Shown here piece after piece: positions 1-8,995 of a DNA stretch of 64,000 bases. Positions within the stretch are counted from its first letter, which is position 1, and each line of letters opens with the position of its first letter. The notes below the pieces were generated by a model. That model saw nothing but the letters and a program-made list of their open reading frames with translations. It was not told the DNA's origin and did no database searches. Source of the stretch: CAZMNY01 sp964567745 (GTDB lineage: Bacteria; Planctomycetota; Planctomycetia; Pirellulales; Pirellulaceae); contig CAZMNY010000005.1 of the NCBI GenBank assembly GCA_964567745.1, positions 1 to 64,000 of the forward strand, read 5' to 3'. Made by a program: the position numbers and the translations under genes.

Positions 1-1
1 G

Positions 2-135
2 CAACAGCAACCGGGCCAACAACAACAGCCGGGTCAGCAACAGCCGGGTCAGCAACAGCCGGGCCAGCAACAACAGCCGGGGCAACACCAACACCCGGGT
101 CACCAACAACAACCGGGACAGCAGCAGCGGGCGGG
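2..135 (+). repeat. Imperfect tandem repeat encoding Q/P/G-rich protein segment
   Basis: Short units built on cagcaacagccgggt recur about eight times with small variations (caa/cag, ggc/ggt/ggg). Unit lengths are multiples of three, so the reading frame is kept. The encoded stretch is a glutamine-proline-glycine linker. The repeat runs off the left edge of the window. Confidence 0.8.
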
Positions 136-526
136 CGGAGGGCCGGGGCTGAACCAGTTCTATGACGGTGGCGACGACCGTCCGTTCAATCCAGTCACGG
201 GCGGCGACTTCCGTAACTGGCAAGACCGACTACGCGACGTTGAGGAGTCGCTTGATGATCCCAAGATGCGTGGCGAGGCAGCTCGGATTCGCGATCGAAT
301 GCGAGGCGTGCGGATCGATTTGAAGCGTCACTCGAAGGAGCCAAATTGGGACTTGGTGGAAGAGAAAATCTACAAGCCGATTGTCGAATTGAATCAGCTC
401 ATCTCGGAAGAGTTGTTGCGGCGGGGATCGAAAGAAAACTTGGCGCCGGCTGATCGCGACGCGGTCCCGAGTCGATATGAGGACGACGTGCGCGAGTACT
501 ATCGTCGGATAGGAATTGGCCGATGA
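2..526 (+). CDS. C-terminal part of a DUF4175-like large protein (5' end outside window)
   Basis: The frame is open from the window edge to a TGA at 524-526, so only the C-terminus is present. The first ~45 residues are low complexity (QQPGQ-type repeats, then GGGPG). They are followed by a charged, probably helical tail with RMRGVRIDLKRHSKEPNWDLV and ending YYRRIGIGR. This tail type is known at the end of large planctomycete DUF4175-like membrane proteins that sit just before glutamine-amidotransferase-like proteins; that assignment is inference from tail and context. It overlaps the next gene by 4 bp (ATGA), which suggests translational coupling. The function is unknown. Confidence in coding is high, in family moderate. 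Confidence 0.75.
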   Translation, partial: QQQPGQQQQPGQQQPGQQQPGQQQQPGQHQHPGHQQQPGQQQRAGGGPGLNQFYDGGDDRPFNPVTGGDFRNWQDRLRDVEESLDDPKMRGEAARIRDRMRGVRIDLKRHSKEPNWDLVEEKIYKPIVELNQLISEELLRRGSKENLAPADRDAVPSRYEDDVREYYRRIGIGR

Positions 527-2892
527 GTGAATGGCCCAGCGAATGGGGCGGCGCCGCCTGGCTCCCCTACGTATTCGTTCTAGTCGCGCTGGCAGCCGGA
601 ACGGTTTTGTGGGCGGTCGCGCGCGGGCCGGTTCGTAAGCCGATCGTGCTGTTCTCGTCCGCCGTGAAGTGTTTGGCGTTCTTGCTCGTCGCCCTGGCGA
701 TTCTCGAACCACTCTTCACCGGCCGCAGGCCTCAACCCGGCGCCAACTTGTTCATCGTGATGGCGGACAACAGTCGCAGTCTTCAACTTCGCGATCGCGA
801 GGCGACGATGACGCGAGGCGAGTCGATGGAGCAGACGCTGGGCGACCAGCAGGCGTGGCGAGTTCGCGCGGGTCAGGATTTTGATGTCCGGAATTACCAG
901 TTCGATACTCGATTGAGCTCGGTGGATTCGTTCACCAAGTTGACGTTTGAAGGTCGAGGCACTTCGTTGTCCGCATCGCTAACGTCGATCGCTCAGCGGT
1001 ATCGCGGTCGTCCGGTCGCCGGCATCTTGCTTCTGACTGACGGCAATAGCGACCTCAAGGCGAGCGACGATTGGTCTCAGCTTCCGCCCGTTTTCGCCGT
1101 TCCCATGGGCAAAGACGCGCCGGCTCGGGACGTCCGAATCGACCGAATTTCCGTCAGCCAAGCCAACTTCGAAACGGCGCCAGTCTCCATTCAGGTCGAC
1201 GTCGCATCGGAAGGCTACGAAGGCGAGCCGTTGATGGTGGAATTGCTGGACGAAGACGACCAGGTCGTTCAACACCAAGAGCTCACTGCTCCGAAAGATG
1301 ATGACTCGTTAACGCTGCACTTTGACTTTCGCCCCGACAATCCAGGCTTGCGGTTTTATCAAGTGCGGGCGTTCTCGAAGGCCGAGGGAGAGCAATTCGC
1401 GACGCCTGCGAAGAGCGAAGAAGCGACGTTGTCAAACAATGTGCGGCGGTTGCTAGTGGATCGCGGTGGCGGACCCTATCGAGTGCTATACGTCGCGGGC
1501 AGACCGAATTGGGAATTCAAATTCTTGCGGCGAGCGCTCGCTGCGGAACAGGAAATCGATTTAGTCGGGTTGATTCGCATTGCCAAACGAGAGCCTAAGT
1601 TTGATTTTCGCAGCCGCGCCGGCGAGAAAACGAATCCGCTCTTTCGAGGGTTTGGCAACACCGAAGATGAGCAGGCCGAACAGTATGACGAGCCGGTCTT
1701 GCTGCGATTGGGTATCGAAGACGAAGTCGAACTTCGAGATGGGTTCCCACAAACGGCTGACGTGTTGTTTCGCTACGACGCAATCATCATCGATGATGTC
1801 GAGGCGGATTTTTTCAACCAAGATCAGATGTTGGCGTTGCAGACTTATGTGAACCAACGCGGCGGCGGCCTGATGATGTTGGCGGGTCAGGAGTCGTTTG
1901 AGAATGGCGGTTACGAACGAACGCCTTTGGGCGATTTGCTCCCGGTCTATTTGTCCCGCTTCGACGGGCTGCCGGACGATGGAAAATTTCGCCTGAAATT
2001 GACTCGAGATGGAATGCACCCGCCGTGGAGCTTCTTTCGAGTTCGCAGCACGATCACCGATGAACACAAACGCCTCGAAGAAATGCCTAATTTCGTCACT
2101 CTCAATCGCGTCTCCGGAGTCAAGCCGGGCGCGGTCATTCTGGCGTCAGCGACCGACGCCCAAGGCCAGAATCGACCCGCGCTCGCGGCGCAACGATTTG
2201 GCGCTGGCCGCACGTCGGCACTGCTGATCGGCGACCTGTGGCGATGGGGCATGCGGCGCGCGGAGGATGAACCGGAGCACGATCTGAACAAAGTATGGCG
2301 TCAAACTCTGCGTTGGCTCGTCTCGGAAACTCCCCAGCGCATTGAAACCAAGATTGAGAACAGTAACGATGCGACAAGGCTCGGTCGAGACATTCGCGTC
2401 ACGCTGCGCGACGAAGAGTATCGGCCGCTTGACAATGCACAAGTCGAAATTGTCGTCGAGACGCCTGAGCAATCGAGCGTCAACCTGACAGCACTACCGG
2501 ACGACGCCGAGCCCGGCGTGTACCACGCAACCTTCATCCCGCGCCAGGCTGGAGCGTTTCGTGTGAAGGTTTCTGCCACAGGAGCCGATGGAGCTGACGT
2601 CGGGAATGCCGAGGCGGGTTGGACGGCCGAGCCCGACCGCCTAGAGTTCGAAAGGCTTCGCCCCAACCGCGAAGCTCTGGAAAACCTGGCAGAGCAAACT
2701 GAGGGTGAAGTTGTGGAACTTGAAGATCTCAATGAGTTTGTTCAGAGCCTTCCGGATCGCAAGATTCCACTCGTAGAAACCTGGGTCTACTCGTGGTGGG
2801 ATTTGCCATTTCGCAAACTGATCGTGTTCTCGCTACTGATGATCGCCCTCTGTTTCGACTGGGGCGTGCGCCGACTGAGTGGCTTGGCCTAG
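523..2892 (+). CDS. Membrane-anchored protein with VWA-like and glutamine-amidotransferase-like domains
   Basis: The protein has 789 residues. Hydrophobic segments lie near residues 14-33 and 44-63, followed by a VWA-like segment (ANLFIVMADNSRSLQLRD, later GILLLTDGNSDL). Ig-like regions then precede a class I glutamine-amidotransferase-like (BatA/DUF4159 neighbourhood type) fold from AGRPNWEFKFLRRAL to GGGLMMLAGQESFENGGY. A C-terminal membrane segment (LIVFSLLMIALCFDWGV) closes it. The position expected for the amidotransferase nucleophile reads AGQES with no cysteine, so it is probably not an amidotransferase. The start is fixed by the ATGA overlap with the upstream gene; the next gene starts 11 bp downstream. 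In planctomycetes such genes lie in MoxR/DUF58/BatA-type clusters. Role: inferred envelope or stress function, unproven. Confidence 0.85.
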   Translation: MSEWPSEWGGAAWLPYVFVLVALAAGTVLWAVARGPVRKPIVLFSSAVKCLAFLLVALAILEPLFTGRRPQPGANLFIVMADNSRSLQLRDREATMTRGESMEQTLGDQQAWRVRAGQDFDVRNYQFDTRLSSVDSFTKLTFEGRGTSLSASLTSIAQRYRGRPVAGILLLTDGNSDLKASDDWSQLPPVFAVPMGKDAPARDVRIDRISVSQANFETAPVSIQVDVASEGYEGEPLMVELLDEDDQVVQHQELTAPKDDDSLTLHFDFRPDNPGLRFYQVRAFSKAEGEQFATPAKSEEATLSNNVRRLLVDRGGGPYRVLYVAGRPNWEFKFLRRALAAEQEIDLVGLIRIAKREPKFDFRSRAGEKTNPLFRGFGNTEDEQAEQYDEPVLLRLGIEDEVELRDGFPQTADVLFRYDAIIIDDVEADFFNQDQMLALQTYVNQRGGGLMMLAGQESFENGGYERTPLGDLLPVYLSRFDGLPDDGKFRLKLTRDGMHPPWSFFRVRSTITDEHKRLEEMPNFVTLNRVSGVKPGAVILASATDAQGQNRPALAAQRFGAGRTSALLIGDLWRWGMRRAEDEPEHDLNKVWRQTLRWLVSETPQRIETKIENSNDATRLGRDIRVTLRDEEYRPLDNAQVEIVVETPEQSSVNLTALPDDAEPGVYHATFIPRQAGAFRVKVSATGADGADVGNAEAGWTAEPDRLEFERLRPNREALENLAEQTEGEVVELEDLNEFVQSLPDRKIPLVETWVYSWWDLPFRKLIVFSLLMIALCFDWGVRRLSGLA

Positions 2893-2903
2893 GAAACGCT
2901 GTT

Positions 2904-4004
2904 ATGACGATGCTTCGAAAATCGATAAACGTCCTTGTGCTGTTGTTGGCGGCGGCGAGCTTCCGTTCGACGATAGCGCAACAACCTCCGACTCAACCCA
3001 AGACGCCAACGCCGAGTTCTGAATCAAAGGCTCAGGCAGCCAAGTCGTCGGAAACCGAGACGCCGAAAACCAAGACAACTGCGGCAACGGAATCGAACGG
3101 AGAGACGGTCAGCGACGATGTCGGTCAAGCGATCATCGTTGTCGTCGGCGCGTCGGGCGCCGACGAGTTTGCGCCTTTGTTTCGCGAATGGGCCGGTCGT
3201 TGGAAGCAAGCGGCCGAGCGGGCGGATGCCGAATCCCTGACGATTGGACTCGAGGAGTCCGGCGCCGCCGACCGGGACCAATTAAAGGCGGCCATTGAAA
3301 AATTCGCCCAGCCGTCGCCGGAGCCGCTTTGGATTGTGCTTATCGGACACGGAACGTTTAACGGGCGAGCGGCCAAGTTCAACATGCGTGGTCGAGACGT
3401 CTCAGCAGTTGAAATGGCCGAATGGCTGAAGAGCGTAAAACGACCGATTGCCGTCATCAACTCCGCGTCGGCAAGCGGGCCTTTCGTCAATCGACTCTCG
3501 ACGTCAGAACGCGTCATTGTGACCGCCTCAAAAAGCGGCTACGAACACAATTTCGCTCGCTTCGGCGATCACCTTTCTCAAGCAGTCTTGGGCGACGCCG
3601 CGGACCTGGATAAGGACGGTCAAACTTCTCTGCTCGAAGCTTTCCTTTCCGCCTCGGGTCGAGTTGCCGAGTTCTATCGGCAAGAGGGCCGGCTGGCCAC
3701 CGAACACGCACTACTCGACGACAATGGCGACAAGATGGGAACCCCAGCGACATTTTTCCGAGGCGTCCGAGCCGTCAAGTCCGCCAAGAAAGGCGCCGCC
3801 ATCGACGGCCTGAGAGCCTCGCAGTTCGTTCTCATTCGCTCCGAATCCGAACGTAGCCTCTCACCCGAACAGCGTGCTGCGAGGGATCGCTTGGAGAATC
3901 AGATCGAACAACTTCGAAAGCAGAAATCGACGCTGGATGTCGATCAATACTATCGGTCCCTGGAAGAACTTTTGACTCAATTGTCCGCGGTGTTGCTCGA
4001 CTAA
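2904..4004 (+). CDS. Secreted caspase/C13-like protein lacking the catalytic cysteine
   Basis: The protein has 366 residues. The ATG at 2904 is preferred over upstream in-frame codons because it follows the previous stop by 11 bp and gives a clean signal peptide (MTMLRKSINVLVLLLAAA...AQQ). A low-complexity P/T/K/E stretch follows. A caspase-fold-like core then shows IVVVGASG, LWIVLIGHGTF (His about residue 149) and AVINSASASGPF. In active caspase/C13 enzymes the latter region carries the catalytic Cys; here serine or alanine occupies it (Ser189 is the likely equivalent). A DLDKDGQTSLLEAF segment resembles an EF-hand calcium loop. The C-terminus looks helical. It is probably co-transcribed with the upstream membrane protein. 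A pseudo-protease or binding role is inference. Confidence 0.75.
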   Translation: MTMLRKSINVLVLLLAAASFRSTIAQQPPTQPKTPTPSSESKAQAAKSSETETPKTKTTAATESNGETVSDDVGQAIIVVVGASGADEFAPLFREWAGRWKQAAERADAESLTIGLEESGAADRDQLKAAIEKFAQPSPEPLWIVLIGHGTFNGRAAKFNMRGRDVSAVEMAEWLKSVKRPIAVINSASASGPFVNRLSTSERVIVTASKSGYEHNFARFGDHLSQAVLGDAADLDKDGQTSLLEAFLSASGRVAEFYRQEGRLATEHALLDDNGDKMGTPATFFRGVRAVKSAKKGAAIDGLRASQFVLIRSESERSLSPEQRAARDRLENQIEQLRKQKSTLDVDQYYRSLEELLTQLSAVLLD

Positions 4005-4027
4005 TCGCGGCTGATTCGGCTGCGATT
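4003..4027 (+). terminator. Hairpin after the caspase-like gene
   Basis: A 9-bp stem (AATCGCGGC / GCTGCGATT, one G-U wobble) with a 7-nt loop begins within the stop codon. There is no U-tract, so a terminator role is plausible but weak. Confidence 0.35.
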
Positions 4028-4094
4028 CACTCAACCTCCGTCTGGGCCGCCGGTTAGGTCGCCGCAGGATGCCTTCGATTGGAATCCGTTTCTT

Positions 4095-4103
4095 TGATAT
4101 ACT
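4095..4103 (+). promoter_or_regulatory. Extended -10 promoter candidate for the DUF1501 gene
   Basis: TGATATACT matches the TGn-TATAAT extended -10 pattern. The -35 (TCGATT, 17 bp upstream) is poor, as is usual for extended -10 promoters. It lies ~107 bp before the ATG at 4210 and downstream of the longer upstream start at 4069, which argues for the 4210 start. Confidence 0.4.
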
Positions 4104-4209
4104 GACACTAAGTTTGGGTGGCGTGGAAGTCTCGGAAGCATCGAGGGCCATTCCTCACCGCGAGATAGCATACGACGAAAGCGCATCGAATTACGCGCCG
4201 GAAACGGTC

Positions 4210-5655
4210 ATGAGCAGCTCGAACCACTATCGACCTAATCACACGGGCATGTCTCGGCGAGTCGCCTTGCAAGCGGGCTCGATCGGTCTGCTCGGCTTGG
4301 GCGGCAACCACGTTCAAGCGCTTCGAGCAGCCGATGATGCGCCGGGTGTTCGAGCGAAAGCGTGCATCTTTATCTTCCTCTCGGGCGGTCTGGCTCAACA
4401 AGACAGTTTTGATCTGAAGCCTAACGCGCCCGATGAGACTCGCGGCGAGTTCAAACCGATTGCGACGCGAACGCCCGGTCTGCAAATCTGCGAGCACCTT
4501 CCGATGTTGGCCGAGCGAAGCGAAAAGTGGTCGCTTTGCCGTTCGCTGACGCATCGCTCCAACGAGCACTCGGCGGCCCACCACATGATGCTCACTGGCC
4601 GCAGCATGCTTCCGCCCGGCTTCAGTCCTTCGACGCCTAAACCGACCGACTGGCCATCCATCGCGTCGATCGCCAATGTTGCGACAGCGCCGCGAAACAA
4701 CTTGCCGCCGGCGGCCGTGCTGCCCGAGAAACTTGTGCACTATTCTGGTCGCGTTATCCCAGGGCAATTCGCCGGGCGGTTGGGCGATCACAACAATCCT
4801 TGGTTTATCGAAGCATCGCCTTACCACAAGACTTCGTACGGTGCCTTTCCGCAGTTTCAGTTCGACCATCAAGAACGTGGAAACAAAGATGAACGGAAAT
4901 TTCAGGCGCCCAGTCTAGAGCTACCCCACGGACTTGGCATGCGGAGACTGCGAGGTCAGCTCGACCTGCTCCAGTCGCTTTCCTCACAACGCGCCGAGCT
5001 AGATCGATTCGCCCAGACAGAGAGTTTCGATCGGTTTCGACAAGGCGCGATTTCGTTGCTCACCGACAAGAAGGTGCATGAAGCGCTCGACGTCACTCGA
5101 GCCGATCCGAAACGATTGCAGCGTTATGGAGAGAACTCCTTCGGCTGGTCGTTGTTGATGGCCAGTCAGCTTGTGCAAACCGGAGTCAATCTGGTTCAAG
5201 TCAATCTCGGCAACGACGAGACTTGGGACACGCACGGCAATGCATTTCCGCATCTGAAAGACAGTCTCTTCCCGCCGACCGACCGGGCCGTCTCAGCGTT
5301 GCTCGACGACCTTTCCGAGAAAGGCCTGCTCGATGACACGCTGATCGTCATGGCTGGTGAGTTTGGCAGAACGCCCAAGATCACGTTACTGCCCAAACAC
5401 TACAAGAAGCCGGGCCGCGACCATTGGGGTGCCGTGCAATCGGTCTTCTTTGCGGGCGGCGGCGTGCAGGGCGGACGGGTCGTTGGGGCGACAGACAAGA
5501 TTGGCGGATACCCGACCGACAATCCGCAAACGCCTGAAAACTTCGCCGCCACCATCTACCATTCGCTCGGTATTCCTCACACCGCAGCTTGGTACGAGTC
5601 CAACAATCGGCCAAACCACATCTACCACGGCGACCCGATTGAAGATCTCTTCTAG
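4210..5655 (+). CDS. DUF1501 domain-containing secreted protein
   Basis: The protein has 481 residues from the ATG at 4210; 47 further in-frame codons upstream lack protein character. The N-terminus has a TAT-like leader (MSRRVALQAGSIGLLGLGG). Family hallmarks are ACIFIFLSGGLAQQDSFDLKPNAP near the start, GVNLVQVNLGNDETWDTHG in the middle, and VMAGEFGRTPKI plus GRDHWG near the C-terminus. DUF1501 proteins are abundant in planctomycetes, are distantly related to the alkaline phosphatase/sulfatase fold and are usually paired with a DUF1549/1553 cytochrome-like protein. No such partner is adjacent here. Substrate unknown. Confidence 0.93.
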   Translation: MSSSNHYRPNHTGMSRRVALQAGSIGLLGLGGNHVQALRAADDAPGVRAKACIFIFLSGGLAQQDSFDLKPNAPDETRGEFKPIATRTPGLQICEHLPMLAERSEKWSLCRSLTHRSNEHSAAHHMMLTGRSMLPPGFSPSTPKPTDWPSIASIANVATAPRNNLPPAAVLPEKLVHYSGRVIPGQFAGRLGDHNNPWFIEASPYHKTSYGAFPQFQFDHQERGNKDERKFQAPSLELPHGLGMRRLRGQLDLLQSLSSQRAELDRFAQTESFDRFRQGAISLLTDKKVHEALDVTRADPKRLQRYGENSFGWSLLMASQLVQTGVNLVQVNLGNDETWDTHGNAFPHLKDSLFPPTDRAVSALLDDLSEKGLLDDTLIVMAGEFGRTPKITLLPKHYKKPGRDHWGAVQSVFFAGGGVQGGRVVGATDKIGGYPTDNPQTPENFAATIYHSLGIPHTAAWYESNNRPNHIYHGDPIEDLF

Positions 5656-6057
5656 GCGCGAGACCTTGGAACGGTCCATGCTTCTTCCACCGTTGTTGGA
5701 CGTTGAGTCGCTTCCTTTTCCTTCGCGCTCTCAGCGTCTCAGCGTGAGATTCTTTCTTTCGCGAACCGAGTTGCGCAGACAAAAAAGGGGGCACGCGGAG
5801 GCCGCGAAGACGGTGACGGGAGAGTAGCTTCGCCGTGCTTTCCCGTGGACCCAAGCCGCCCCTACTCCCGCGCTCGACCCCGCGTTTGGGGGGCGAATTT
5901 GACGGTATTACATAACTATTACCGAACGACTCCAGCTCGATGACTCAACTCGGCCCGTTTACCTCTATCATTCCCGGTCCGCTACTCTGCGGTCGATGTT
6001 GATATTCCATGAAGAAAATGCCTGGTTTCGGCCAGCAACCCATAGCGAGCCTGTTTG
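5656..6057. other. Intergenic region with no gene
   Basis: About 400 bp between the DUF1501 and desaturase genes. Frames open here are short and overlap the flanking gene in other frames. The only structure noticed is the imperfect palindrome at 5904-5923. Confidence 0.6.
5904..5923. promoter_or_regulatory. Imperfect 20-bp palindrome upstream of the desaturase gene
   Basis: GGTATTACATAACTATTACC is symmetric at 7 of 10 base pairs and AT-rich in a GC-rich background. It lies ~135 bp before the desaturase start. It could be an operator for a fatty-acid regulator; this is inference. Confidence 0.3.
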
Positions 6058-7023
6058 ATGAGCACCACGCTACCTCCCAAGTCTGAGTCCGAGCCGCTGC
6101 CCGACAAGGTCAGTCAAGCTGACGGTGCGGGGAATGCGAAGATTAATGTTGATACGATGCCGACGCCGCGCGACGCGAAGTTGCCTAACGGAATCGACTG
6201 GATAAATGTCGGTTGGCTTTCAGCGCTTCACATCGGCGCGTTGGCGGCACCATGGTTTTTCAGCTGGTCGGCGCTTGGCGTTACCGTCTTCCTGCATTGG
6301 CTTTGCGGCAGCGTGGGAATCTGTCTCGGTTTCCATCGTTACTTTACGCATGCTGGCTTCAAGACGTCGGCACCAATCAAATGGGCTTTGGGATTGATCG
6401 GCGGTTTTGCCGGAGAGGGATCCGTGCTCGACTGGGTTGCGACGCACCGCGAGCACCATGCGTTCAGCGATCTCGACGGCGATCCGCATTCACCGAACGA
6501 AGGCGCGTGGTGGAGTCACATGCTGTGGCTGGCTCGAGCCAAAACGCCGGCCCAATTGCAGGGTCATCGAAAGCGCTGGGCACCCGATCTACTCAGGGAC
6601 AAATCTTTGGTTTGGATTTCGTACGCCTTTCTCCCGACTCATTTCGTCATGGGCGGCGTGTTGTACGGCATCGGATATTGGATTGGCGGGACGCCGGTTG
6701 CGATTTCCTGGGTCGTTTGGGGCGTGTTCGTGCGTTTGGTTTTGGTCCTTCACACGACTTGGTTTGTCAATTCGGCGAGCCATATGTTTGGGTATCGAAA
6801 CTACGAGACGACCGACGACAGCCGCAACTGTTGGTGGGTCGGTTTGATTGCCTACGGCGAAGGTTGGCACAACAACCATCACGCCTATCCGCGTATGGCG
6901 AAGCATGGGCATAAGTGGTGGGAATTCGACGCGACGTACCAATTGATCCGGCTCCTTCGGGTCACTGGATTAGTCTCCGACGTGGTCGATTACAGAAGCC
7001 ACGAAGAGAAGAAAATCGCCTAA
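6058..7023 (+). CDS. Acyl-CoA (delta-9 type) fatty acid desaturase
   Basis: The protein has 321 residues from the ATG at 6058 (an in-frame TTG precedes it directly). All three histidine boxes of membrane-bound di-iron desaturases are present: HRYFTH (93-98), HREHH (130-134) and HNNHH (271-275). Hydrophobic segments lie between them. It introduces a double bond into acyl chains using O2 and reducing equivalents, at the membrane, and so tunes membrane fluidity. The N-terminal ~45 residues are polar and variable. The gene stands alone; a palindrome upstream may regulate it. Confidence 0.95.
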   Translation: MSTTLPPKSESEPLPDKVSQADGAGNAKINVDTMPTPRDAKLPNGIDWINVGWLSALHIGALAAPWFFSWSALGVTVFLHWLCGSVGICLGFHRYFTHAGFKTSAPIKWALGLIGGFAGEGSVLDWVATHREHHAFSDLDGDPHSPNEGAWWSHMLWLARAKTPAQLQGHRKRWAPDLLRDKSLVWISYAFLPTHFVMGGVLYGIGYWIGGTPVAISWVVWGVFVRLVLVLHTTWFVNSASHMFGYRNYETTDDSRNCWWVGLIAYGEGWHNNHHAYPRMAKHGHKWWEFDATYQLIRLLRVTGLVSDVVDYRSHEEKKIA

Positions 7024-7127
7024 ATCCGCGCCAGCGGCATCCAACCGAACTCGGACTCTGCTTAAAATCGATTCCGCGGGATTCCATGCGGTCGTAACTG
7101 ATTTGTCTTGGCGGAGGGAGGGTTTGG

Positions 7128-8084
7128 ATGTTTGAACGGCGATCCTTGCGCTTCCCGATTACGCTCGGCGTAGTCATGATCGTGTTGGTGGTCGTCCTGT
7201 TGGTCGGCTGGATCATTCTCGCTGTGGCCGGCGCTTGGGCCGACGAAGAGCGGCCCGCCTTCTATTGGACATTCCTCGCAGTCGGCGCCCTGTTCTTCGT
7301 CACCGTCCTGGCCGGCGTCATAACCTACCTCACGCTTTCGGTGAAGGCGATCAACTTGAATCGAAGGCAGTCGAATTTCATAGACAGCGTCACCCACGAA
7401 CTGAAGTCGCCCATCGCCTCGCTGAAACTCTATTTGCAAACGCTCAGCCGTCGAGCGGTGGGCGAGAGCGAGCGAGTTCACTTCAACGAAATCATGCTCG
7501 ACGACGTGGAACGACTCGACACACTCATCAACCAATTGTTGACGGCAGCCAGGTTGGAGCGCCGCGAATCGAGAGACGCCCCGACCAGCGTCCGAGTCGA
7601 CGAGATCATTAGCAAGTGCGTCAGCGACGTCTGCCTTCGCCACCGGCACTCCACTGACATTGTCCACCTGGCGCTCGAGGCCTGCACGATAGAATGCCAG
7701 GCGGTCGACCTCGACTTGGCGCTCCGCAACCTCATCGACAATGCCGTGAAGTACGCTGACGACCAGCCCGAGGTTTGGATCACGTTGAATCAGGTTGGCC
7801 AAGATGCCGTCATCGCGATCGAAGACAACGGTAACGGAATCCCGGCCCCGATGAGGCGTAAAGTTTTTGGACGCTTTGTCCGCTTGGGCGTCGAGCTCGA
7901 AAGAGAAAAACCGGGCACGGGCTTGGGCCTCTACATTACCGGAACGCTTGTTCGCCAATTGAAAGGCAAGATCCGTATCAAGGAAGGTCGATCGGGGAAG
8001 GGGACCCTATTCGAGATGACTTTGCCGGGAGTCGAGCTCGTACGGGCCTCGTCGGAAACTCAGAACCAGCCACAAATTGCGTAG
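7128..8084 (+). CDS. Sensor histidine kinase
   Basis: The protein has 318 residues and follows a GGAGGGAG ribosome-binding sequence. Two membrane helices (about 11-34 and 48-70) leave almost no periplasmic loop, so it probably senses within the membrane or cytoplasm. The HisKA box DSVTHELKSPIASLK places the phospho-acceptor at His90. HATPase_c follows, with N-box LIDNAVKY, G1 EDNGNGIP and G2 GTGLGLYIT. It phosphorylates the response regulator encoded 21 bp downstream. The stimulus is unknown. Confidence 0.95.
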   Translation: MFERRSLRFPITLGVVMIVLVVVLLVGWIILAVAGAWADEERPAFYWTFLAVGALFFVTVLAGVITYLTLSVKAINLNRRQSNFIDSVTHELKSPIASLKLYLQTLSRRAVGESERVHFNEIMLDDVERLDTLINQLLTAARLERRESRDAPTSVRVDEIISKCVSDVCLRHRHSTDIVHLALEACTIECQAVDLDLALRNLIDNAVKYADDQPEVWITLNQVGQDAVIAIEDNGNGIPAPMRRKVFGRFVRLGVELEREKPGTGLGLYITGTLVRQLKGKIRIKEGRSGKGTLFEMTLPGVELVRASSETQNQPQIA

Positions 8085-8105
8085 TCGATTCTTAGCGAAG
8101 CCGAA

Positions 8106-8804
8106 ATGCATTCCAAGCACATTCTACTCGTCGAAGACGAAGAGCATCTAGCGAAGGGGATTCGCTTCAATCTGGAAGGCGAAGGGTATCGCGTGACTCT
8201 CGCCGATGACGGCGTGACAGCGGTCGAGACGTTCAACGAACAGTCCGACGAAATCGACCTCGTGATTCTCGACCTCATGTTGCCTCGGATGAGCGGCTAC
8301 GCTGTTTGCGAGACGATTCGCGAAACCGGCAGTCGAGTGCCTGTGTTGATCTTGAGCGCTCGCACTCTGACAGAGGACCGCACGCGAGGATTTGATGTCG
8401 GCGCCAACCAGTATTTGACGAAGCCCTTCGATTTGGAGGAGTTGCTCAGCCGAGTGAAGAATCTTCTGGCCAATCACTACACCGAAGCGAAACGGGACGA
8501 AAACGAACAGTATTCATTCGGAGACGCGACGATCGACTACCGCACGCGCGAGGTCGTTGTTTCGGGCGACTCGGTTCGTCTAACCGAGTTGGAATTTAAA
8601 CTGCTTCGCTATTTTCTGGAGAACGAGGATCGCGTTATTCCGCGCGCTGAACTGCTTGAAAACGTTTGGGATCTTCCCGGCCACATGACGACTCGGGCCG
8701 TCGATCAATTCATTCTCAGGCTTCGAAAGATCTTCGAAACCGATTCCACAAACCCCAAGCATTTCATAACCGTGCGCGACGCCGGATATCGTTTTATCCC
8801 TTGA
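8106..8804 (+). CDS. OmpR-family response regulator
   Basis: The protein has 232 residues. The receiver domain (1-120) has the acidic pocket VEDEE, phospho-acceptor Asp56 in LVILDLMLP and the conserved Lys in LTKPFDLEEL. A winged-helix DNA-binding domain (about 130-230) carries RLTELEFKLLRYFLEN and TRAVDQFILRLRKIFE and ends DAGYRFIP. It lies 21 bp after the histidine kinase gene, so the two form one operon and cognate pair. Targets cannot be read from the sequence. Confidence 0.96.
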   Translation: MHSKHILLVEDEEHLAKGIRFNLEGEGYRVTLADDGVTAVETFNEQSDEIDLVILDLMLPRMSGYAVCETIRETGSRVPVLILSARTLTEDRTRGFDVGANQYLTKPFDLEELLSRVKNLLANHYTEAKRDENEQYSFGDATIDYRTREVVVSGDSVRLTELEFKLLRYFLENEDRVIPRAELLENVWDLPGHMTTRAVDQFILRLRKIFETDSTNPKHFITVRDAGYRFIP

Positions 8805-8850
8805 AGCGGGAAGCCTCGGGCGGCTTTGCAAAAACGCCCAGCCAGACAGA

Positions 8851-8949
8851 CCCCAACGAGCATGCTCGTTCGGTGAATCAGATTAGGTGCTAACAGGCTC
8901 GCAGCGCAAGAACACACAGCCCCCAACGAGCCGCGAATTCTCGCTGGGG
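8851..8949. repeat. Palindromic intergenic repeat and hairpin between convergent genes
   Basis: A perfect 16-bp palindrome (AACGAGCATGCTCGTT, 8855-8870) is followed by TCGGTGAAT and, at 8921-8949, a hairpin with a 10-bp stem (CCCCAACGAG / CTCGCTGGGG, one mismatch) and 9-nt loop. The words TCGTTCGGTGAAT and CCCAACGAGC recur around 29136-29220, so this is a diverged copy of a dispersed family. It may also serve as a bidirectional terminator for the response regulator and glnB. Confidence 0.5.
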
Positions 8950-8995
8950 TCGGGGTGATGGTTGCGAACGGATCTAACGCCAGAGACTCGGGGAG

